Assembly (NCBI GenBank): GCA_964391195.1
Contig: CAYMLG010000005.1
Location: forward strand, 62,001-126,000
DNA from: JAAYXE01 sp964391195
Lineage (GTDB): Bacteria > Chloroflexota > Anaerolineae > Anaerolineales > UBA4823
Direction: 5' to 3'
DNA length: 64,000 nt
Shown: one piece after another, positions 44,331-52,096 of the stretch
How positions within the stretch are numbered: the first letter of the stretch is position 1
Layout of the letters: the number at the start of each line of letters is the position of its first letter
Translations under genes and position numbers: made by a program
The notes under the pieces: generated by a model
Seen by the model: the letters and a program-made list of their open reading frames with translations, nothing else
Database searches by the model: none
Told to the model about the DNA's origin: nothing

Positions 44331-45078
44331 TCCCCCTTATCTCGGCGCCATCCGTTTCTAACTCAACCACCTCAGAATTGCCGCCCTGCAGGTAATAAAC
44401 CTGGGGCTCTGCCCCTAACTCCTCCAGGAGCCGGAATTTCCGTTGATTCCCACGGACCAGGCGCGTGGCTTCGCTGTCAGGATCTTTCAGGTCGCCGAAG
44501 ACGAGAGCGCTGGTCGGGCACGCCTGGACGCAGGCAGGCACCGCCTCGCCGTCGCGCAGAGGCCGGTTTTCGACCAGCGCCTGTTCCTCGGATCGCCGGA
44601 TGCGCTGGACGCAGAAGGTACATTTTTCCATCACACCCGCGCTTCGTACGGTAACGTCGGGGTTCAATTGTTCTTTCAGTAACCCTTCGAAGTCCGGGTC
44701 ATTGAAATTAAAGAACCTGACTTTATAAGGATCATTGTTCTGGCAATAACGGGTGCCAACACAGCGGTTGTAAACCTGCAAATTCAAATTCTCCCGCTGG
44801 CTGTGCATCGTGGCGTAGACCGGGCAGACCGGCTCACAAGGTGCCCGCTCGCACTGTTGGCACATTACCGGGATATAACGGGCTTTCACATCTGGCCATT
44901 CACCTTCCCAGTAACGTTCGATACGGATCCAGTGCATGGCGCGGCCGCGGACAACCTCTTCCTCGCTGACAATGGGGACGTTATTTTCCGCGTGACAGGC
45001 AACCACACAGGCATTACAGCCTGTGCAGGCATCAAGGTTGACGACCATAGTCCATTTACGCTCAGGTAATTCAGGCAT
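44305..45078 (-). CDS. Alternative complex III iron-sulfur subunit (C-terminal half of ActB)
   Basis: 257 aa with four iron-sulfur motifs: CTGCNACVVAC, CQQCERAPCEPVCP, CVGTRYCQNND and CTFC with CVQACP. In the third motif the usual last cysteine is aspartate (residue 116), which fits the [3Fe-4S] cluster known in alternative complex III. In most organisms this domain is part of one large ActB; here it is a separate gene. ATG 45078 is chosen because GGAGGA lies just upstream. Confidence 0.92.
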   Translation of the reverse strand: MPELPERKWTMVVNLDACTGCNACVVACHAENNVPIVSEEEVVRGRAMHWIRIERYWEGEWPDVKARYIPVMCQQCERAPCEPVCPVYATMHSQRENLNLQVYNRCVGTRYCQNNDPYKVRFFNFNDPDFEGLLKEQLNPDVTVRSAGVMEKCTFCVQRIRRSEEQALVENRPLRDGEAVPACVQACPTSALVFGDLKDPDSEATRLVRGNQRKFRLLEELGAEPQVYYLQGGNSEVVELETDGAEIRGNDGRAQNG

Positions 45079-45164
45079 GCTATCCTCCAAGAAGCAGGAC
45101 AGGAGATGCTGCAGAGCTGCAACAACGCCTGCCAGGCTCGAAACTTCTGGCTCAACAGCACAGA

Positions 45165-47345
45165 TTATTGTCCAGGAAACGCCTCGTTGATAAAACCCTC
45201 CGTTACACCCACCTGGTTCTCAAAGGTAGCCAGGGCTGCTCGCTTACCGGTAGGCGTAATCCTGACCCGCGGAGTGACCCAGCCCACGCCGCCCTCCTCC
45301 ATATCCAAGAGATGGATGGGATTGCTGCCGCGGTTCTGAGCAAAACGCCCGAAATCGGTGTGTCCCTGGCCCAGCGGGATGCCGATCGTATCCGGGCGTA
45401 TGGCCGGATACAGGTAGACCGGAGCCTCCAGTTCACCGGCCGGTGAAGTTACCCTAACGATATCCCCTTGCTTCAATCCCAGTTCCTCGGCAGTCGCCGG
45501 GTTGATCTCCACCCAGGTTTGCCAGGATATGGTCGTATTCGCATCCGGAGAACCTTGCAGCCAGGGTTGGCTGGCGCCACGGCCATCGCTAAGCAGATTA
45601 GACATGAACAGGTGGAGGTAATAAGGGTACTCTTGCGGATCGCCCGGGAAACGGATTGGAGACAAGGGATGGGATTTTTCGGGCCTGGTTTCAGGCGTTT
45701 CAAGATCTGGAGCGGTTTCCTGCCACCACCCCCCGTGCTGCTGGAAGCTGGCCTGGAAGAGATCGGCTTCCACACCGCCGGATAACTGGCTGACGGACTC
45801 TTTCAGGAAAGCAACCTCATCTTCCCAGGAAAGCCCGCCCGATGCTAATGGGATCTCCCTGGAAACAGCAAGCAGCACATCGGCCGCGGAGCGGTTATCG
45901 TAGACGGGTTTAACCACGGGCTGCTGGCTGCTGACGACCATTTCTCCAAAGCCTGGGGCGACAACCTCGTACCCCCACGATTCCAGATAGGTTCGATCTG
46001 GCAGAATCAGGTCAGCCAAAGCAGCGGTCTCGTCCATGATGGGGGCAAAGGAAACCACAAAAGGCACCTTCGCCAACGCTTCGGCAAAACCGGCTCGATC
46101 GGGCAGCTCGTAAGCCGGGTTGGCGCTGTGGACGAACAGCGCCTGCACCTGTCCCGCTTCCATCTGGTCGATCACCTGCTGTACCTGTTCTATTGATGAG
46201 ATCGTTGGCCTTTTCAAAGGCAGATTTGGGGTAGTAGATGGCGACGACTGGCCGGATGGCTGACCAGTGACGCCGGCGATCCGGTTCAAGACCTGCACCG
46301 CGGCAATCATTTCAGCAGCCTGATCCTGCCCGGCCATGGGGGCCCCCGGGATTGCCAGCGGTCGATCGTACTGAGCAAAGATCTGTGCCAGGCGCCCCAG
46401 TTCTTCGGCAGGGATGTCACTGGCCTCGGCAATGCTGCCGACATCCACCTCGGCAGCCAGTGCTTTGGCGCGCTCGACCAGATCCGCCGGGCCGGCAGAC
46501 TGGTCAGCGATCAGCCAGGCAATGGCCTGTGCGACCAACCCTTCGGTGCCGGGACGGAGGGGCAGCCAGCGATCGGCTTTGGCGCCGGTGGTCGACATGC
46601 GCGGCTCGAACTGGACAAGATAGCCGCGCTTCCCCAGAGGTTGGCTGCGAAACTTTCCAAATTCGATGCCATACCGGGTGGACGAGAGCCAGGTACCCAG
46701 GAAATCGGCGCCGAACGAGAATACCACATCCGCGCCTCCAAGGTCATAAGCCGGCAACTGGCCCTGATTGGCCTGGGTCAGGGCCGGATAACCGTGGAAG
46801 GCTGTATAAAGATCGAAAACGATCGGGTCTTGAGCGTGGATGGCGCTGGCGAACTGCTGGAACAGGTCGTAGAGATGACCGGAGACGGTTGACCCCAGCC
46901 AGAAAACCACCTTATCGCCGGCATCCTGAAGCTGCGCGGCCAGGGATTCGAGCGCCTCCTCCCAAGACATCGGCTGAAACTGGCGGGAGCCTCGGTCCTC
47001 CTGGCGGACCGGGCCTTGGAGCCGGTCGGGATTATACAGCACCTGAAGACCGGCCTGCCCGCGGGCGCACAGCTTCCCGCGGTTGAGTGGGTGCTCGGGG
47101 TTGCCCTCGATCTTCACGGCCCGGCCGTTCATGATACGCACGATGATCCCGCAGCCGGCCGGGCATTGGCGGCAAGTGCTGGCATACCAGGTCGGAACGC
47201 CTGCGAGTTGCTGCTCGGGAGGGCTGACAAAAGGTTCCAGCACCACCCAACGACGCGGTTTCTGGCAGCCGGCAAGGACTGAAAGCGCAGCGCCGGTAGC
47301 GCCAATTTTAAGAAAATCGCGGCGACTGATTTTATGTGCCGTCAT
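45165..47345 (-). CDS. Alternative complex III molybdopterin-oxidoreductase-like subunit (N-terminal part of ActB)
   Basis: 726 aa. Twin-arginine signal ISRRDFLKIGATGAALSVLAGC at the start (RR motif at about 5-6), followed by CRQCPAGCG and GKLCARG, so a [4Fe-4S] site seems kept. The remainder resembles molybdopterin enzymes, but the homologous subunit of alternative complex III holds no molybdenum. AGGAG precedes the ATG. It lies between actA and the iron-sulfur gene. Confidence 0.9.
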   Translation of the reverse strand: MTAHKISRRDFLKIGATGAALSVLAGCQKPRRWVVLEPFVSPPEQQLAGVPTWYASTCRQCPAGCGIIVRIMNGRAVKIEGNPEHPLNRGKLCARGQAGLQVLYNPDRLQGPVRQEDRGSRQFQPMSWEEALESLAAQLQDAGDKVVFWLGSTVSGHLYDLFQQFASAIHAQDPIVFDLYTAFHGYPALTQANQGQLPAYDLGGADVVFSFGADFLGTWLSSTRYGIEFGKFRSQPLGKRGYLVQFEPRMSTTGAKADRWLPLRPGTEGLVAQAIAWLIADQSAGPADLVERAKALAAEVDVGSIAEASDIPAEELGRLAQIFAQYDRPLAIPGAPMAGQDQAAEMIAAVQVLNRIAGVTGQPSGQSSPSTTPNLPLKRPTISSIEQVQQVIDQMEAGQVQALFVHSANPAYELPDRAGFAEALAKVPFVVSFAPIMDETAALADLILPDRTYLESWGYEVVAPGFGEMVVSSQQPVVKPVYDNRSAADVLLAVSREIPLASGGLSWEDEVAFLKESVSQLSGGVEADLFQASFQQHGGWWQETAPDLETPETRPEKSHPLSPIRFPGDPQEYPYYLHLFMSNLLSDGRGASQPWLQGSPDANTTISWQTWVEINPATAEELGLKQGDIVRVTSPAGELEAPVYLYPAIRPDTIGIPLGQGHTDFGRFAQNRGSNPIHLLDMEEGGVGWVTPRVRITPTGKRAALATFENQVGVTEGFINEAFPGQ

Positions 47346-47353
47346 TTCGACTC

Positions 47354-47956
47354 CTATTGGTGGCAGATAACACAGTCTACCAACTGGTCAGCGTTCGGCT
47401 GCTGTTCGTGACAATGCAGGCACCAACCCATATTCATCGTGACCACCGGGCGCGCTTCCGCCATATGCCCTACGTCTCCGTGGCAGCGCTCGCAATCCAG
47501 CTTGGCCGCGGTCACGTGTACCTGGTGGCTGAAATAGACAAAGCGCGGCAGCCGGTTGACCCGCACCCAGGGGATAGGCTCCTGTCGTTCCCAGTAACCT
47601 GCTAACTGTTGAATGGCCGGAGAGCCGGTCGCAATCTGCTTATGGCAGCCCATGCATTTCTCGACGCTGGGCATCCCGGCCGCCTGCGATCGACGCGCCT
47701 CCGTATGACAAAAAAGGCATTTGATACCGAGTTGAACCATGACCTCATGATTGAATGGAATTGGCTGTGTCGGGGCGGCTTGTGTTTTGGGTCTAAAAAG
47801 GAAAAAAGCCCCTGCGATGATCACGACTCCGATCAGGATCAACAATCTAGTGCGATTGGCGCCGGCGATCAGGCGGCTCAAACCCGTTCTAAAGATGGCG
47901 GCCCATCCTGGGATACGCCCTGCATGATGATCGTTTTCCGACATCTCCATCCTCAT
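47354..47956 (-). CDS. Alternative complex III pentaheme cytochrome ActA
   Basis: 200 aa. One N-terminal membrane anchor (LLILIGVVIIAGAFFLF) then five CxxCH heme sites: CLFCH, CMGCH, CERCH, CLHCH and CVICH. The pentaheme number agrees with ActA of Rhodothermus. It is the first gene of the operon; starts at 47950 or 47944 are alternatives. Confidence 0.93.
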   Translation of the reverse strand: MRMEMSENDHHAGRIPGWAAIFRTGLSRLIAGANRTRLLILIGVVIIAGAFFLFRPKTQAAPTQPIPFNHEVMVQLGIKCLFCHTEARRSQAAGMPSVEKCMGCHKQIATGSPAIQQLAGYWERQEPIPWVRVNRLPRFVYFSHQVHVTAAKLDCERCHGDVGHMAEARPVVTMNMGWCLHCHEQQPNADQLVDCVICHQ

Positions 47957-48404
47957 TCGGAATTCTGTTTTCCCCCTCGATCCACGTGAAAACTTCTGGG
48001 TCAGTCCGCGCTTAAACTTTGATTCCGCGGCAAAGAACTTAACTCGGATTCATCTTAGCAGTGGGCGTCTCGAAAAGTCTTTAAGTTCAACTTATGTTCA
48101 CCTTAAAAATGCCTTACGCCTAAGTATTTAAGGTTGTCATAAGCTGAATTTTAGTCATGTGTAAAGATTCCCCGGAGACAGCCAGATAAGATAAAGGATG
48201 ATATCGCAGCCATGAGCACAGCAGGGACGAATAGCGTCCCAGGGTGTTGACTGCACTTGATAAAAGCCATCGCCGTCTTCATCACAGGCGAACTCACCCG
48301 CTCTATAGTTGGCAGATGGAGGTGATTACACCCAAGAGGTGGGCGGTCATCGCAGTGGTCGATCGCTTGAAAAGGCCAGATTTGCAAAAGGAACTGAGTA
48401 GATC
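47957..48404. other. Divergent intergenic region between act operon and hydrolase gene
   Basis: 448 bases that must hold the act promoter and that of the hydrolase. It contains the phased CTTA repeats at 48079-48122. No convincing gene; the half nearest the hydrolase has a weak open frame on the minus strand only. Confidence 0.5.
48079..48122 (-). promoter_or_regulatory. Four 11-bp-phased CTTA-type repeats upstream of act operon
   Basis: TTTA at 48080 and CTTA at 48091, 48102 and 48113, each exactly 11 bp from the next, so all on one face of the helix. Further TTTAAGG (48127) follows out of phase. This array is the hallmark of binding sites for OmpR/PhoB-type regulators; it lies about 120 bp upstream of actA. 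Confidence 0.5.
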
Positions 48405-49727
48405 GTGATGGGCCAGGCTTCTACTGAATATTGGCGAAGAAAAGGTGGGCAAACCAGACAGGTAAAGATGATGTCAATGCTAGGGAAAGCCGTCCTGATC
48501 GGATTTTTTGCTGAGGTCATGGCAGTTCTGGCGCTCGTGGGGACTGCTTTTTTCACCGCTAACCTATCCGTACTCGTTGGAACTGCGCTCGGGGTACTCT
48601 TCCTGGCGAACTACATCGGACAATACTTTCTCTTTGGTCAGCGTTTTATCAAAGGACGTGTTGCTTCCTGGAGTGTGAGTTCGCTTGTCCTCCTCGGTAT
48701 TTTTTACATCGCAGTTTTGAAGCCGGCTGCCGGAGAGAACCCCCCTGATCTGGCAGATGTGCAATACTGGAACCTTTCCACCGGTTCCAAAATCGCCTAT
48801 CTCAAGCTGGCTCCAGAAAAAAAGGCTCGTCCCGAGCCGATCATTTTTCTGCACGGTGGGCCCGGCATCGCGGATCTAGAGGGCGATGCAGCATATTTCG
48901 GTAGACTGCGCGAGGAGGGTTACATCGTGTATGTGTACGATCAACTCGGAACAGGCAGATCATCCCGTCTCCAAGATCCAGGCGGATATACCATCGAACG
49001 CCATGCCGCCGACCTCGAAGAGATCAGGCAGCAGATCGGTGCGGATAAAGTGATTCTGATCGGCCATTCGTATGGTGCCAGCCTCGCCGCATTGTATATT
49101 GCACAGCATGGTGAACATGTGGCTAAATTTATCGCCTCCTCGCCTGGGGCCCTCATCGGGGGTATAGAGGGCGGCAGCGGTCTACAAACGAGGTTGACGA
49201 CGGCGCAGAAATTAGCGATCTATGCGCTGATACTGCAGCCTAGACCATTTACGGCTTACCTCTTGCTGCAAATCAATCCGCGCGCCGCACATCGTTTCGC
49301 TAGTGATGCAGAAATGGACGCGCGGAACGACGATGTGTATGCCATCAGTGAACCTGCGCTTCATTGTGGGAATCACGAAACGACACAGCGCCTGTATGGC
49401 TTGGGCTTTTACTCCCTACAATTTCCCCAGTCCGCGCGCGCTGTGCCGCCCAAAGACTTTACTGCAGCGTTGAAGCGCTACAAGATTCCGACTCTGGTGA
49501 TCAAGGGCTCGTGCGACTACTTGAGTTGGGCATCCGGGCTCGAATACCTCGATGCGTTTCAATCGGGACCAGCTCAATTGGTTTATTTGAGCGATGCAGG
49601 CCATAACGCATACCAGGACAAGCCTGAAGAGTTTGAAATGAACCTCAAAGCATTCCTGAATGAACAACCGTTGCCCAACGAGTATTCCGGCAAAAGCTTG
49701 CCTGCTGATTATGAAAAAGGGTATTAG
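48405..49727 (+). CDS. Alpha/beta hydrolase with N-terminal membrane helices
   Basis: 440 aa. Residues about 25-105 contain three hydrophobic segments (AVLIGFFAEVMAVLALVG, LVGTALGVLFLANYIG, SWSVSSLVLLGIFYIAVL). After them comes a hydrolase domain similar to proline iminopeptidases: oxyanion HGGPG, then YDQLGTGRSS, nucleophile Ser in GHSYGAS, and the late Asp (KGSCDYLSW) and His (SDAGHNAYQ). GTG 48405, ATG 48408, or ATGs at 48468-48477 are possible starts. Substrate unknown. Confidence 0.82.
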   Translation: MMGQASTEYWRRKGGQTRQVKMMSMLGKAVLIGFFAEVMAVLALVGTAFFTANLSVLVGTALGVLFLANYIGQYFLFGQRFIKGRVASWSVSSLVLLGIFYIAVLKPAAGENPPDLADVQYWNLSTGSKIAYLKLAPEKKARPEPIIFLHGGPGIADLEGDAAYFGRLREEGYIVYVYDQLGTGRSSRLQDPGGYTIERHAADLEEIRQQIGADKVILIGHSYGASLAALYIAQHGEHVAKFIASSPGALIGGIEGGSGLQTRLTTAQKLAIYALILQPRPFTAYLLLQINPRAAHRFASDAEMDARNDDVYAISEPALHCGNHETTQRLYGLGFYSLQFPQSARAVPPKDFTAALKRYKIPTLVIKGSCDYLSWASGLEYLDAFQSGPAQLVYLSDAGHNAYQDKPEEFEMNLKAFLNEQPLPNEYSGKSLPADYEKGY

Positions 49728-49834
49728 TCGTTAGGGACACACCATGAGAAACGGAATCCCATCCCTTACCATGAGTTTCGACGAATCAGATAACCGCTGG
49801 GGGCTGAGGCTTTCGGGCTGTCTAGAGGCGTGTC

Positions 49835-50560
49835 ATGGCAAATAATCAGCAGGTGATCGATAATAAAACCCCAGTGGCTGAACAAGCCGCAGCGCAGCAC
49901 CCTCTGCCCGTAGCTACAGCCGGTATCATTGCCATCACCGCTGTCCTCACCAGCCTGCAGATTTTTTATCCCGCGCTACTGCCCGCCCTCGATCGGAATC
50001 TTGAGGCGCTGCGAGCCGGACAGTGGTGGCGGTTGGTCACGCCCCGGTTCGTGAATCCCGAGATCTGGGCCCAGTACATCCTACTCGCCATCCTTGCTCT
50101 CGTTGGTCCGGTTGTCGAACGCCGCTTCGGTAGCCTGCGATGGCTGGCGCTCTGGTTCGCCGGGGGATTGACGGGCGATGTTGTGAGCTTCGCCTGGCAG
50201 CCTCGAGGCGCTGGCGCCTCGGTTGGTATCTGCGGCATTATCGGGGCGTGGCTATTGCTCTTGCTTCGCGGCGAGAACCGAGAACATTGGGTGACAGCCG
50301 TAGTGACTCTGACTTTCACTGCTGACCTGGTGGGTATTGCCGCGGGCAGCCCGTTATTTGCAGCGGCGGCGGCAGCGATTGTGGCCAGCCTGGTTATCCA
50401 ACTGCGCCGCCGTGAAGCACTCTGGCACCGGATGACGCCTTATCTCGGCTTGATCGGTCTGCTCGGAGGGCTCATTCTTTCTGCTCTGCAAGACCAGCAT
50501 GGTCCGCCGCTGCTCGTCGGGGCAGGAGTAACCGCGTTGTTTTTGTTGATCGAGGGGTGA
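49835..50560 (+). CDS. Rhomboid-family intramembrane serine protease
   Basis: 241 aa, six hydrophobic segments. The catalytic serine lies in GASVGICG (rhomboid GxSG-like motif) after FAGGLTGDV, and the partner histidine in ALQDQHGPPLLVGAG. GQWWRLVTPRFVNP at the start of the fold corresponds to the WRxxT motif. Cleaves within membrane helices; substrate unknown. The following cupredoxin gene begins 34 bases later. Confidence 0.82.
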   Translation: MANNQQVIDNKTPVAEQAAAQHPLPVATAGIIAITAVLTSLQIFYPALLPALDRNLEALRAGQWWRLVTPRFVNPEIWAQYILLAILALVGPVVERRFGSLRWLALWFAGGLTGDVVSFAWQPRGAGASVGICGIIGAWLLLLLRGENREHWVTAVVTLTFTADLVGIAAGSPLFAAAAAAIVASLVIQLRRREALWHRMTPYLGLIGLLGGLILSALQDQHGPPLLVGAGVTALFLLIEG

Positions 50561-50593
50561 CAAAAGGGATAAATAAAGGAGGAAGTTACAGTT

Positions 50594-51031
50594 ATGTATC
50601 GTTGGAACAAACAACTCGTTTTGCTGATTGCAATCTTATTGGTTGCATCGGTTGGGCTGTCCGCCTGCAGCGGTAGCGCTTCGGCCGGAAATAAACCTGT
50701 TGACGTACAGGTCAGCCTGACCGAATTCAAAATCGATTCGTCGCTGACGACGTTTGAGGTGGGTGTGCCTTACCACTTCACTGTGACGAATAATGGATCG
50801 GTGGCGCACGATTTCGCGATCATACCCCCCAACAGCGAGCAGCTCTCCGCCGAACAGGTCTCGGAAATGGCTTTGGTATCCATCAGTGGGGAAGATCTCC
50901 CTGCCGGCGCAACCAAGGAGCTTGATTACACCTTCACACAGCCTTATCCGTCCGGCTCGCTGGAATTTGCCTGTCATTTGCCTGGGCATTATGAGGCCGG
51001 GATGCACGAACCGATCGTGGTAAACGAATAA
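50594..51031 (+). CDS. Blue-copper (cupredoxin) lipoprotein
   Basis: 145 aa. Lipobox LSAC with Cys25 as anchor, then a plastocyanin-like domain with type 1 copper ligands His72 (VAHDF), Cys127, His132 and Met137 (CHLPGHYEAGM). Eight bases before coxB, so probably part of the oxidase operon. Its position suggests electron transfer from alternative complex III to the oxidase, like auracyanin in Chloroflexus; this is inference. Confidence 0.87.
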   Translation: MYRWNKQLVLLIAILLVASVGLSACSGSASAGNKPVDVQVSLTEFKIDSSLTTFEVGVPYHFTVTNNGSVAHDFAIIPPNSEQLSAEQVSEMALVSISGEDLPAGATKELDYTFTQPYPSGSLEFACHLPGHYEAGMHEPIVVNE

Positions 51032-51038
51032 TACTGAG

Positions 51039-52076
51039 ATGTTAGGACATCGACATCTGCGGGGGCAGTTCCTGATAAAGATTCTGATGGTCCTTTTGCC
51101 GGAGATGCTGGCAGGCTGCGCCAGGGCCCCCTCTGCCCTGGCGCCAGTGTCCTGGAATGCATCACAGATCGCGCGCCTGACCTGGATCATCTTCGGAATA
51201 GCGGCGATTGTATTTGTCGTTGTCGAGGGGGCGTTGGTTTTCGCCGCGCTGCGTTTCAGTCGCAAACCAACAGAAGGGCCTCCCAGCCAGGTGGAGGGCA
51301 ACCGGGTGCTGGAGATCGGGTGGACATTAGCCCCGGCCCTGGTCTTGCTGGCGATCTTCGCCATTTCTTTACAGCCACTGGTCAGCCTGGCATCCGCTCC
51401 GGCCGCGATCCCCGGCGGTGAGAGCCCACCGCCTGAGAAGTTGAATGTGCGCGTTATAGGACACCAATGGTGGTGGGAATTCGATTATCCTGACCTGCAA
51501 ATTAATACAGCGAACGAGCTGCACCTGCCAGCCGGCGTGGTGGCTGAGGTGGATATCGAATCGGCCGACGTGATCCACAGTTTCTGGGTGCCGCAGTTGG
51601 GGGGTAAGACCGACGCTATTCCAGGCCATACGAACCATACCTGGTTCCAGCCAAACAGGACGGGTGAATTCCACGGCCAGTGTGCTGAATTCTGCGGTCC
51701 CGAGCACGCCCTCATGGGTCTACAGGTAATCGTCGAGGAGCCGGAGCAGTTCCAGGCCTGGGTGAAAAACCAGCAAGCAGCGGTTCCCGAACTGGCAGGC
51801 GCGGCGGCTCAGGGGGAACAGACCTTTATGAGCCGGGGGTGCGCTGCCTGCCATATGATACAGGGAACGCAGGCGCAGGGTGAGGTTGGGCCTGACCTCA
51901 CCCATTTTGCCAGCCGGAACATCCTCGCCGGAGGAGCCCTGCAAAACACCCCCCAGGATGTTGCCCGGTGGCTGGAAAACCCTCAACAGGTGAAACCCCG
52001 GACTCTGATGCCCAATCTGAACCTGTCACAAGAAGAGATCGAACAACTGCTGGCATTTCTCGAAAGCCTGAAGTGA
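51039..52076 (+). CDS. coxB: caa3-type cytochrome c oxidase subunit II with fused cytochrome c
   Basis: 345 aa. Lipoprotein-type N-terminus (EMLAGC), two membrane helices, the CuA domain with HQWWWEFDYP and CAEFCGPEHALMGLQV, and a C-terminal cytochrome c with CAACH and Met in RTLMPNLNLS. The fusion defines the caa3 type. Just before coxA. Confidence 0.95.
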   Translation: MLGHRHLRGQFLIKILMVLLPEMLAGCARAPSALAPVSWNASQIARLTWIIFGIAAIVFVVVEGALVFAALRFSRKPTEGPPSQVEGNRVLEIGWTLAPALVLLAIFAISLQPLVSLASAPAAIPGGESPPPEKLNVRVIGHQWWWEFDYPDLQINTANELHLPAGVVAEVDIESADVIHSFWVPQLGGKTDAIPGHTNHTWFQPNRTGEFHGQCAEFCGPEHALMGLQVIVEEPEQFQAWVKNQQAAVPELAGAAAQGEQTFMSRGCAACHMIQGTQAQGEVGPDLTHFASRNILAGGALQNTPQDVARWLENPQQVKPRTLMPNLNLSQEEIEQLLAFLESLK

Positions 52077-52096
52077 AGGGAAGAACGATTAGGAGT

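Noticed and set aside
46352..47086. 244-aa plus-strand frame inside the ActB gene
   Set aside because: It is antisense to a well-supported gene and is rich in Arg, Gly and Pro, as expected for a shadow frame in GC-rich DNA.
48151..48387. 78-aa minus-strand frame with a hydrophobic segment upstream of actA
   Set aside because: No ribosome site, low-quality start and no recognisable family; overlaps the expected promoter region.
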